A DNA stretch of 5,796 nucleotides from Desulfuromonadaceae bacterium GWB2_53_15. Its GTDB lineage: Bacteria > Desulfobacterota > Desulfuromonadia > Geobacterales > Pseudopelobacteraceae. Below the pieces are notes generated by a model. That model was not told the DNA's origin. It saw nothing but the letters and a program-made list of their open reading frames with translations, and made no database searches. The stretch is from positions 1 through 5,796 of the forward strand of contig MHXL01000057.1 of the NCBI GenBank assembly GCA_001824455.1. Direction: 5' to 3'. Both the position numbers and the translations under genes were made by a program. Shown piece after piece: positions 1 to 5,796 of the stretch; position 1 is the first letter of the stretch, and each line of letters begins with the position of its first letter.

Positions 1-2499
1 AACTCCGATGTAATCCTTATCATGGGGGCCAACCCCGCCGAGAATCACCCGATCTCCTTCCGCTGGATCATGAAAGCCAAGGATGCCGGGGCAAAGGTGA
101 TTGTCGTCGATCCCCGCTTTACGCGCAGCGCCTCGAAGGCGGATCTGTATGCTCCTCTCCGTTCGGGAACCGATATCGCCTTTCTGGGGGGGATGATCAA
201 TTACATCCTGCAAAACAAGCTTCATTTCGAAGAGTATGTCAAAAATTATACCAACGCCGCCTATCTGGTGAATGCCGATTTCAAGATGCCAGGTGAAATG
301 AACGGCCTCTTTTCCGGCTATGACCCGAAAAAACGGAGCTACGATCCCAAGGCGTGGTCATTCCAGAAAAACCCCGACGAATCGATCAAGACCGATCCCA
401 GCTTGCAGGATCCCAATTGTGTTTTCCAGTTGATGAAGAAGCATTACTCCCGCTATACCCCCGAACTGGTCAGCAGAATCACCGGCACGCCCAAGGATAA
501 ACTGCTGGAGGTTTACAAGCTGTATTCGTCCACCGGAAAACCGGACAAGGCGGGTACCGAGTTGTATGCCATGGGGTGGACCCAGCACACGGTCGGCACC
601 CAGAACATCCGCGCCATGTCCATCATCCAGCTCCTTCTGGGCAATATCGGTATTGCCGGTGGCGGGATAAATGCCATGCGCGGAGAGTCAAACGTGCAGG
701 GGTCTACCGACCAGGGGCTGTTGTTCCACATCCTCCCCGGCTATCTTCCAGTCCCTTCGGGCGAATTGAAGGATACGGCCGCCTATATTGAAAAATACAC
801 CCCGAAAACCAAGGACCCCCAAAGCGCCAACTGGTGGGGGAACCGTAACAAATACCTGATCAGCTACCTTAAGGCGATTTATGGCGCCAAGGCGACCAAG
901 GAGAACGATTACGGCTACGACTGGCTTCCCAAGCTGGATCCGGGGATGAACGGGTCGTGGCTGATGATCTTTGACAATATGATCAAAGGCAAGTTCAAGG
1001 GCTTCTTTGCCTGGGGGCAGAACCCGGCCTGTTCCGGAACCAATACAACCAAGGTGCGCAGCGCCCTTGCCAAGCTGGAATGGATGGTAACGGTCAACCT
1101 GTTTGACAATGAAACCGCTTCATTCTGGAAAGGGCCGGGCGTTGATCCCGCATCGGTCAAGACGGAGGTGTTCCTGCTGCCTGCCGCCGCTTCATTTGAA
1201 AAAGAAGGGAGTATTTCCAATTCCGGTCGCTGGGCGCAGTGGCGCTATAAAGCGGTAAACCCGCTCGGCCAGAGCAAAGCGGATGCGGAGATCATCCATG
1301 AGCTGTACCAGAAACTGAAGGAGATGTATGCAAAAGAGGGCGGGGCGTTGCCGGAACAGCTGACCAATCTTACCTGGAACTATGGCTTCAAGCGGGCTGA
1401 CGGAACGATCAAGAGTGTTGACATTCATGCGGTCGCCAAGGAAATCAACGGCTATTTCCTTGAGGATGTGGAGGATATACCGAAACTGAAACCTGGCGAG
1501 AAAGCTCCTCCGCCACCTCCGCCGGGCACACCGAAAAAAATGCTCGGCAAAAAGGGTGAGCTGGCAGGCGGCTTTGCCCAGCTGCAGGCTGATGGCAGGA
1601 CCTCTTGCGGCAACTGGATCTACTGCCAGAGTTACAACGAAAAAGGGAACATGATGGCTCGCCGCGGCAAGAAAGATCCGACCGGGCTGGGCATGTTTCC
1701 TGAGTGGAGCTGGTGCTGGCCGGTTAACCGGCGCATCATCTATAACCGAGCTTCCTGCGATGTCAACGGCAAGCCGTTTAACCTGAAAAAAGCCGCGGTG
1801 TACTGGAATCCCAATGCTCCGCTGCCGAACGGCAAAACCGGCGCCTGGGTGGGGGATGTGCCGGATGGTCCCTGGCCGCCCATGGCGGATGAAAAAGAGG
1901 GCAAAAAACCCTTCATCATGCGCGCTGACGGGGTTGCCGCGCTTTTCGGTCCAGGTATGAAGGACGGGCCTTTCCCGGAACATTATGAGCCGATGGAATC
2001 ACCGCTTCCCGAAAATCTCATGTCCAAACAGATGAACAATCCGGCGGTCAAGATATTCAAGGACGCAAATGTGAAGGAAGATATGCTTGCCAGCAACGAT
2101 GCGCGCTTCCCGTATGTCGCTTCAACCTATCGTGTCACGGAACATTGGCAGACAGGCGTAATGACCCGCAACACCCCCTGGCTTCTGGAGTTGCAGCCGC
2201 GCCAGTTCTGCGAGATCAGCGTCGAACTTGCCAAGGAAAAAGGGATCAGCAACGGCGATACGGTGGAAATATCGTCGGTGCGCGGCAAGATAGAGGCCGT
2301 TGCCATGGTCACCCCTCGCTTTAAGCCATTTAAAATTGGGGACAAGATTGTTCATGAAATAGGAATGCCCTGGTGCTTCGGCTGGCACACCCCCGGCATG
2401 GGCGACGCCGCCAACCTGCTGACCCCCACCGCGGGCGACGCCAACACGATGATCCCCGAGACCAAGGCCTTCATGGTCGGGATCGCGAGAAAGGGGTAA
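1..2499 (+). CDS. fdnG: Formate dehydrogenase-N catalytic (alpha) subunit, 5'-truncated by the window edge
   Basis: Catalytic subunit of the membrane-bound, outward-facing formate dehydrogenase; the family oxidises formate to CO2 at a bis-MGD molybdenum or tungsten centre. The frame is open from base 1 and gives 832 residues; the ATG at 22 is internal, not the start. By recalled alignment to E. coli FdnG (1015 residues), about 220 N-terminal residues are missing. These carry the twin-arginine signal, one [4Fe-4S] site and the active-site Sec/Cys; the window begins about 25 residues after E. coli Sec196. Visible family landmarks in fragment numbering are GANPAENHP (9-17), DPRFTR (37-42), GWTQHTVG (192-199), RGESNVQG (227-234), EGSISNSGRW (402-411), NRRIIYNRAS (about 577-586) and a C-terminal molybdopterin dinucleotide-binding domain from about 703. 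A lysine/proline-rich insertion with six consecutive prolines lies at 503-508. The fragment is about 38 residues longer than the matching part of the E. coli protein. Whether it uses Sec or Cys cannot be seen. Confidence 0.97.
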   Translation, partial: NSDVILIMGANPAENHPISFRWIMKAKDAGAKVIVVDPRFTRSASKADLYAPLRSGTDIAFLGGMINYILQNKLHFEEYVKNYTNAAYLVNADFKMPGEMNGLFSGYDPKKRSYDPKAWSFQKNPDESIKTDPSLQDPNCVFQLMKKHYSRYTPELVSRITGTPKDKLLEVYKLYSSTGKPDKAGTELYAMGWTQHTVGTQNIRAMSIIQLLLGNIGIAGGGINAMRGESNVQGSTDQGLLFHILPGYLPVPSGELKDTAAYIEKYTPKTKDPQSANWWGNRNKYLISYLKAIYGAKATKENDYGYDWLPKLDPGMNGSWLMIFDNMIKGKFKGFFAWGQNPACSGTNTTKVRSALAKLEWMVTVNLFDNETASFWKGPGVDPASVKTEVFLLPAAASFEKEGSISNSGRWAQWRYKAVNPLGQSKADAEIIHELYQKLKEMYAKEGGALPEQLTNLTWNYGFKRADGTIKSVDIHAVAKEINGYFLEDVEDIPKLKPGEKAPPPPPPGTPKKMLGKKGELAGGFAQLQADGRTSCGNWIYCQSYNEKGNMMARRGKKDPTGLGMFPEWSWCWPVNRRIIYNRASCDVNGKPFNLKKAAVYWNPNAPLPNGKTGAWVGDVPDGPWPPMADEKEGKKPFIMRADGVAALFGPGMKDGPFPEHYEPMESPLPENLMSKQMNNPAVKIFKDANVKEDMLASNDARFPYVASTYRVTEHWQTGVMTRNTPWLLELQPRQFCEISVELAKEKGISNGDTVEISSVRGKIEAVAMVTPRFKPFKIGDKIVHEIGMPWCFGWHTPGMGDAANLLTPTAGDANTMIPETKAFMVGIARKG

Positions 2500-2502
2500 G
2501 CC

Positions 2503-3294
2503 ATGGCCGACACCATTAATGAAGCTACCCGTAAGGGATTTCTCGTGGATACCTCCAGATGCATCGGCTGCCGTTCATGCCAGGTGGCCTGCAAGCAATG
2601 GAACAAACTGGATGCGGACAAAACCAGCAACAAGGGAACCTTTGAGAACCCGCGCGATCTGACACCGGACCTGTACAACCGCGTCCGCTTCGTGGAAAAG
2701 GAGACCTCGGGAGAGGTGACATGGCGGTTTTTGAACGAGCGCTGCATGCAGTGCGGAGATGCCGGCTGCATGAAGGTCTGCCCCTCCCCAGGGGCGCTCT
2801 TCCGCACAAAAGACGGCATAGTGTCCTACAACAAGGAGAAATGCATATCCTGCAAATACTGCGTCTCGGCCTGCCCCTTCAACATCCCCCGCTATGACGC
2901 AAACGACAAGGTCTCCAAATGCAATCTCTGCCAGAGCAGGGTAGAGGGTGGCATGACACCAGCCTGCGCCAAGGCATGCCCCACCGAAGCCCTCAAATTC
3001 GGCAATAGAAACGACCTGATCGCCAAGGCAAAGTCCGCCAAAAAGGTGATCTACGGCGAGAACGTACTGAATGGACTGGGAGTGGCCTATGCCCTTGAGG
3101 GTCCGCCGGAGCAGTATGGACTTCCGGCAAACCCGAGCATACCTATGTCGATTTTCCTCTGGAAGGACGTCATCAAGCCGCTTGGCATCCTCGGTTTCTG
3201 GGGCAGTATCGGCGCCATGATGCTGCACTACATCACCATCGGACCTAAGAAACTCGAAGACGATACCACCGGCAAGGAGGCTGACCATGAGTAA
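2503..3294 (+). CDS. fdnH: Formate dehydrogenase-N iron-sulfur (beta) subunit
   Basis: Electron-transfer subunit linking FdnG to the cytochrome b subunit. The 263 residues contain four ferredoxin-type cysteine sets, each able to bind a [4Fe-4S] cluster: C20/C23/C26/C30, C81/C84/C89/C93, C114/C117/C120/C124 and C140/C143/C155/C159. This is the full complement known in E. coli FdnH. A single hydrophobic segment at about 225-247 (KPLGILGF to YITIGP) matches the family's C-terminal membrane anchor, followed by a charged tail. It is shorter than E. coli FdnH (294 residues), mainly at the N-terminus and in the stretch between the last cluster and the anchor. The ATG at 2503 lies three bases after the fdnG stop and has AAGGGG at 2491-2496 as ribosome binding site. 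The tight spacing indicates co-translation with fdnG. The sequence shows no obvious own export signal; in the known family the beta subunit is carried out with the alpha subunit through Tat. Confidence 0.97.
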   Translation: MADTINEATRKGFLVDTSRCIGCRSCQVACKQWNKLDADKTSNKGTFENPRDLTPDLYNRVRFVEKETSGEVTWRFLNERCMQCGDAGCMKVCPSPGALFRTKDGIVSYNKEKCISCKYCVSACPFNIPRYDANDKVSKCNLCQSRVEGGMTPACAKACPTEALKFGNRNDLIAKAKSAKKVIYGENVLNGLGVAYALEGPPEQYGLPANPSIPMSIFLWKDVIKPLGILGFWGSIGAMMLHYITIGPKKLEDDTTGKEADHE

Positions 3295-3904
3295 TTACGT
3301 CGAACGTTTCAGCACCAGCGAACGAATTCTGCACTGGATCGTCACGTGCAGCTTCTTTATCCTGTTTCTCTCCGGACTCGGCCTTTATTCACGCCTGTTC
3401 AACGGCTACTTTAACCTGTTCGGCGGGGGACAGAACGCCATCCTGATTCACAAGGCCGCGGGAGTGCTCTTTTTCTTCACCTCTCTTAACATGTTCCTGA
3501 ATCACAAAAAAGATGTCTCCACGTTCGACGAAGACGATAAGCAGTGGATCGAGCAACGCGGCGGCTATCTCTCCAGGGACGAAACCCACTTCAACATCGG
3601 CAAGTACAATCCCGGGCAGAAGCTGTTCGCCATCTTCATCGCAGTGGCAACCCTGATACTGGGAATTACCGGCCTGTTCATATGGATGCCGACATTCTTT
3701 CCGCGATGGATCGTACAATTATCCCTTATGCTGCACGGATTGATGTTCGCGGGCTCAGTCATGTTTGTTGTGATGCATATCTACCTGGCGACCATCGGCA
3801 ATCCCGGAACCATCGAGGCAATGCTGTACGGGAATATCCCTAAATCCTGGGCCAGGAAGCACCATCCCAAGTGGTACAAGGAAGTCACCGGCGAGAGCCC
3901 GTAA
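3287..3904 (+). CDS. fdnI: Formate dehydrogenase-N cytochrome b556 (gamma) subunit
   Basis: Membrane subunit that takes electrons from FdnH through two b-type hemes and reduces menaquinone. The 205 residues form four hydrophobic segments at about 15-34, 52-72, 113-134 and 145-170. Histidines H16, H55, H150 and H164 fall at the places of the four heme-ligand histidines of E. coli FdnI (18, 57, 155, 169), with the same 13-residue gap between the last two. The loop GKYNPGQK (105-112) matches the E. coli GKYNAGQK loop, which I recall as lying near the quinone site. The C-terminal WARKHHPKWYKE is also a family signature. The ATG at 3287 overlaps the end of fdnH by 8 bases and is served by AAGGAGG at 3274-3280, inside fdnH, so translation is probably coupled. 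The length is close to the E. coli protein (217), and nothing looks broken. Confidence 0.97.
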   Translation: MSNYVERFSTSERILHWIVTCSFFILFLSGLGLYSRLFNGYFNLFGGGQNAILIHKAAGVLFFFTSLNMFLNHKKDVSTFDEDDKQWIEQRGGYLSRDETHFNIGKYNPGQKLFAIFIAVATLILGITGLFIWMPTFFPRWIVQLSLMLHGLMFAGSVMFVVMHIYLATIGNPGTIEAMLYGNIPKSWARKHHPKWYKEVTGESP

Positions 3905-3920
3905 CTTATTCTGTTTAGTT

Positions 3921-4025
3921 CCCTCTCCCTGAGGGAGAGGGCTAGGGTGAGGGGGCAGAGTCGATATATTTGGCGCTGCTGCCCCCTCATCCGGCCTTCG
4001 GCCACCTTCTCCCTCATGGAGAAGG
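3921..4025. repeat. 105-base dyad-symmetric palindromic intergenic repeat (REP/BIME-like)
   Basis: This element fills most of the fdnI-fdhE gap. The left hairpin has arms 3921-3929 and 3933-3941 (9 bp, loop TGA). The right hairpin has arms 4005-4012 and 4018-4025 (8 bp, loop CTCAT). The two 21-base hairpin units are inverted copies of each other, matching at 18 of 21 positions. Between them is an 11-bp perfect inverted repeat, TGAGGGGGCAG at 3948-3958 and its complement at 3979-3989, around an AT-containing spacer. The right half has an extra small hairpin (GGCC-TTC-GGCC, 3993-4003) that the left half lacks. The layout of two opposed hairpin units is that of a bacterial interspersed palindromic element; similar CCCTCTCCC / GGGTGAGGG sequences recur between genes in many proteobacteria, as I recall. 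No T-run follows any hairpin, so it does not look like an intrinsic terminator. It could stabilise the fdnGHI message or mark a processing site; that is inference. Confidence 0.85.
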
Positions 4026-4069
4026 AACATGAGATGCCATTTTGATTGCAATTATGAATTAGTTATACT

Positions 4070-4073
4070 GGAG
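4070..4073 (+). promoter_or_regulatory. Ribosome binding site deciding the fdhE start
   Basis: GGAG lies six bases before the ATG at 4080. This supports 4080 as the true start over the in-frame ATG at 4029, whose only purine-rich upstream sequence is the hairpin arm of the adjoining repeat, at a tight three-base spacing. Confidence 0.7.
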
Positions 4074-4079
4074 TCCCAA

Positions 4080-4922
4080 ATGCCTATCACCGAAACAAAA
4101 ATATACGCTCTACAGCAGGCTGCGGCAACCTCCCCGGAATATGCCGCCATCACGCCGCTCTTTGTAGCGGTCTACAACTATCTGCAGGGCCGCGAGGGGC
4201 TGACCGGCATCACCATTGACCTCGCCGGCTGCAACCGGGCCGAGCGCACCGCCAACGGCTTCCCCTTGATATCTCCTGCCGATCTGTTCATCGACCGGGA
4301 GATGCTGATCGGTTTCCTGCTGGGGCTCGTCAAGGTGCTGCAACAGCAGGGCAAAGAGGGGGATGAGGCTCTGGAGCGGATCAGCCGGGCGCTTTCTGCG
4401 GGTGAGATTGATCCGGCCCCCCTGCTGCCGGCAATCCTGGAGCGCCGTCGCGCCCCCCTGGATGAGGTCTCTCTCCTCCTCGACGTGCCTGCGCCACTGA
4501 TGGAGTACATCTTTGAAATCCCGCTCAAAACCGCGCTGGAACAATGTGCTGCCGATATCACCGAGGATGCGTTCCCAAACTGGCAGGAAAACGTTTGCCC
4601 GCTCTGCGGGTCTCGTCCCGCCATGGCCGAGCTTTCAGGCGATGAGGGGCGCCGCCGGCTCTCCTGTTCGGCCTGTTCATACTCCTGGCCGTTCAAACGG
4701 ATAAAATGCCCATCCTGCGGTTGCGAGGATGCGGAGAAGCTGTCCTATTTTACGGCCGGCGAAGGGGTGACACGGGTTGATACCTGCCGGGGCTGCAGCA
4801 GGTACATCAAGACTCGGGATGCACGCAAGGGGGGCTGCGAGGCGCCGCTGGAGGTGGAGGATCTGTTGACGATCCACCTGGATCTGCTGGCGACACGGGA
4901 AGGCTTTGAACGCGGGAAATAA
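4080..4922 (+). CDS. fdhE: Formate dehydrogenase accessory/maturation protein FdhE
   Basis: Cytoplasmic maturation factor. E. coli FdhE interacts with formate dehydrogenase catalytic subunits before export and binds iron through rubredoxin-like cysteine pairs. From the ATG at 4080 the protein has 280 residues, against 309 in E. coli. The C-terminal half carries four CxxC pairs in the family order: C173/C176 (CPLCGSRP), C196/C199 (CSAC), C210/C213 (CPSC, with an extra C215) and C236/C239 (CRGC). These are followed by YIKTRD and an acidic-hydrophobic stretch typical of the family. The N-terminal half is helical-looking and weakly conserved. A longer frame from ATG 4029 would add 17 residues (MRCHFDCNYELV and onward) that look non-coding and begin just after the repeat; I reject it. 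The 175-base gap from fdnI contains a repeat but no clear terminator, so the gene is probably still in the fdn transcript. Its position beside fdnGHI supports the assignment. Confidence 0.93.
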   Translation: MPITETKIYALQQAAATSPEYAAITPLFVAVYNYLQGREGLTGITIDLAGCNRAERTANGFPLISPADLFIDREMLIGFLLGLVKVLQQQGKEGDEALERISRALSAGEIDPAPLLPAILERRRAPLDEVSLLLDVPAPLMEYIFEIPLKTALEQCAADITEDAFPNWQENVCPLCGSRPAMAELSGDEGRRRLSCSACSYSWPFKRIKCPSCGCEDAEKLSYFTAGEGVTRVDTCRGCSRYIKTRDARKGGCEAPLEVEDLLTIHLDLLATREGFERGK

Positions 4923-4933
4923 GGGTAAAATCA

Positions 4934-5007
4934 ACCACCCCCAGCCCCTCCTTATCAAGGAGGGGAGCTTATATCCCCCTCCTGGTTCAGGAGGGGTTAG
5001 GGGTGGT
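4934..5007. repeat. 74-base dyad-symmetric palindromic intergenic repeat (REP/BIME-like), second type
   Basis: This element fills most of the fdhE-mobA gap. The left hairpin has arms 4945-4953 and 4957-4965 (9 bp, loop ATC). The right hairpin has arms 4976-4984 and 4988-4996 (9 bp, loop GTT). The outer ends pair as ACCACCCC (4934-4941) with GGGGTGGT (5000-5007). The first 20 bases and the reverse complement of the last 20 match at 17 positions, so the element is two opposed copies of one unit around a 10-base AT-rich spacer (4966-4975). No T-run follows, so intrinsic termination is unlikely. The sequence resembles GC-rich intergenic palindromes that I recall from Geobacter-type genomes. Possible roles are message stabilisation, partial attenuation before mobA, or no function as a selfish repeat. 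Confidence 0.85.
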
Positions 5008-5045
5008 CAGGTGTCCGCTTGCATGTGAATCCATTGAAAATGTTC

Positions 5046-5050
5046 GAGGA
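5046..5050 (+). promoter_or_regulatory. Ribosome binding site deciding the mobA start
   Basis: GAGGA lies six bases before the ATG at 5057. This favours 5057 over the in-frame GTG at 5003, which lies inside the repeat and has no better site of its own. Confidence 0.7.
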
Positions 5051-5056
5051 TACTTT

Positions 5057-5722
5057 ATGAAACCGGATACTGTCCTCAATAACCGATTGCCGTCAGGGGT
5101 GACGGGCGTCATTCTGGCCGGTGGGAGTTCCAGCCGCATGGGGAGCAACAAGGCGTTGCTCCCCTACCGCGGGGGGCGTTTTATCGAGGCCATCCACCGC
5201 CAGCTGCTGGAACTGTTCCCCGAGGTCTTGCTCGTCACCAATAACCCGGAACAGTACGAATTCCTCCCCTGCCGCAAGGTGGCTGACCGCTACCCCGACA
5301 TGGGGGCCTTCGCCGGGCTGCACGCCGGACTGTATCATGCCGTGACACCGCATATCTTTGCCGTGGCCTGTGACATGCCCTACCTCAACAGTGCCCTGAT
5401 CCGCAGGCTGTCCATCCTGTGCAACGAAACCGACGTGGTCATCCCCGAGGGAGAGAAGGGTATGGAGCCACTGCACGCAGTGTACGGCAAGGGTTGCCTT
5501 CCCTTCATGGAACAGGCGTTGGAGGCCGACAGACGTCGTATCGTATCTTTCTTTCCCCATGTGCGGGTGCGCCGGTTTTCACAAGAGCAGGTCGCAACCA
5601 TTGACCCAGACTTTAATTCCTTTCGCAATGTCAATACACCAAGCGACTATTACCATCTCAGGGCCGAACCCTTTGCAAACGCCGTATGCTCCCAACCAAG
5701 GCGCTCCGACGCGTACAGTTGA
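5057..5722 (+). CDS. mobA: Molybdenum cofactor guanylyltransferase
   Basis: Cytoplasmic nucleotidyltransferase that joins GMP from GTP to Mo-molybdopterin, giving the MGD cofactor required by FdnG. The 221 residues (usual range about 190-210) start with a short tail, then the signature LAGGSSSRMG (20-29) with K32 for nucleotide binding. Next come the base-recognition region DRYPDMGAFAGL (77-88), the metal-binding ACDMPYL (104-110, D106), EPLHAVY (137-143) and the C-terminal NVNTPSDY (191-198). The last 20 or so residues look like a non-conserved extension. The stretch MGAFAGL replaces the more usual G-P-L-A-G pattern, a mild variation. Related MobA-like cytidylyltransferases share the first motif, but the whole motif set and the formate dehydrogenase context favour MobA. 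The ATG at 5057 was chosen for its ribosome binding site; a GTG-started frame from 5003 would add 18 residues partly encoded by the repeat. It is probably transcribed with fdhE, although the intervening repeat leaves this open. Confidence 0.92.
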   Translation: MKPDTVLNNRLPSGVTGVILAGGSSSRMGSNKALLPYRGGRFIEAIHRQLLELFPEVLLVTNNPEQYEFLPCRKVADRYPDMGAFAGLHAGLYHAVTPHIFAVACDMPYLNSALIRRLSILCNETDVVIPEGEKGMEPLHAVYGKGCLPFMEQALEADRRRIVSFFPHVRVRRFSQEQVATIDPDFNSFRNVNTPSDYYHLRAEPFANAVCSQPRRSDAYS

Positions 5723-5796
5723 GAACCGCCGGCCGTTTCTCCTTGCAACGCCTTGGCCACGGCTCCGATCAAGGGCGCCAGCGTGGCGAAGATCAG
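5650..5796 (-). CDS. Possible C-terminal end of a convergent gene, 5' part beyond the window
   Basis: The reverse strand from base 5796 is open for 48 codons to a TAA at 5652-5650. The part outside mobA (5723-5796) reads LIFATLAPLIGAVAKALQGE and onward: a balanced, partly hydrophobic composition with mostly G or C at third codon positions, as expected of coding DNA in this genome. The other frames across this stretch are arginine-rich or interrupted. If real, it would overlap the 3' end of mobA by 73 bases, tail to tail. I do not recognise the protein, and no start is visible. A stretch this short can be open by chance, and an alternative is simple non-coding spacer after mobA. Confidence 0.3.
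   Translation of the reverse strand: MIFATLAPLIGAVAKALQGETAGGSQLYASERLGWEHTAFAKGSALRW

Noticed and set aside
1192..1983. 263-codon open frame on the - strand inside fdnG
   Set aside because: It lies wholly within the strongly conserved fdnG coding region, has an arginine- and phenylalanine-rich composition and matches no family I recognise. It is a shadow of GC-rich coding DNA.
2575..3288. 237-codon open frame on the - strand inside fdnH
   Set aside because: It is opposite a gene with four intact cysteine cluster sets, and its sequence has no recognisable motif; it is a coding shadow.
3921..3941. Intrinsic terminator after fdnI
   Set aside because: The 9-bp hairpin is strong but is followed by GC-rich GCTAGGGTGAGGG, not a T-run. 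The same holds for the other hairpins in both gaps.
4042..4069. Possible sigma70 promoter before fdhE: TTGATT (4042) and TATACT (4064), 16-base spacer
   Set aside because: Transcription would begin around 4076, which would exclude the GGAG ribosome binding site and leave an almost leaderless message from ATG 4080. The -35 match is only four of six. A chance match in an AT-rich stretch is more likely, although a leaderless transcript is not excluded.
4934..5007. CRISPR-like or tandem direct repeat array
   Set aside because: The hairpin units are in inverted, not direct, orientation, there are only two per element, and no unique spacers of regular length separate them.

Overview
This window holds most of a respiratory formate dehydrogenase-N operon plus two maturation genes, all on the + strand. 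In order: the 3' four-fifths of fdnG (molybdenum/tungsten catalytic subunit, cut by the left edge), fdnH (four-cluster [4Fe-4S] subunit), fdnI (cytochrome b556 subunit), fdhE (formate dehydrogenase maturation factor) and mobA (molybdenum cofactor guanylyltransferase). A possible convergent gene end lies on the - strand at the right edge. The proteins follow the E. coli FdnGHI, FdhE and MobA families closely in motif order. The moderately high GC content, the gene order and the GC-rich palindromic repeats between genes suggest a deltaproteobacterium of the Geobacter/Pelobacter/Desulfuromonadales kind. That placement is inference from general resemblance, not from a marker gene.

Layout: 1-2499 fdnG (partial). 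2503-3294 fdnH, three bases after fdnG. 3287-3904 fdnI, overlapping fdnH by 8 bases. 3905-4079 is a 175-base gap mostly filled by a 105-base dyad-symmetric palindromic repeat. 4080-4922 fdhE. 4923-5056 is a 134-base gap mostly filled by a second, shorter dyad-symmetric repeat. 5057-5722 mobA. 5650-5796 (-) is a possible C-terminal end of a neighbouring gene.

How the genes work together: MobA attaches GMP to Mo-molybdopterin to make the bis-MGD cofactor used by this enzyme family. FdhE acts in late assembly of the catalytic subunit. FdnG oxidises formate on the outer face of the membrane, FdnH carries electrons along its iron-sulfur chain, and FdnI passes them through two b hemes to menaquinone. 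The structural genes are tightly coupled, while each maturation gene is set off by a hairpin-rich repeat, so maturation factors may be made at a different level from the enzyme.

I see no undescribed defence, mobile or regulatory system here. The most interesting non-coding signals are the two intergenic repeats. They differ in sequence but share one architecture, and each places a spurious in-frame start codon upstream of the following gene. The proline-run insertion in FdnG is the most unusual coding feature.
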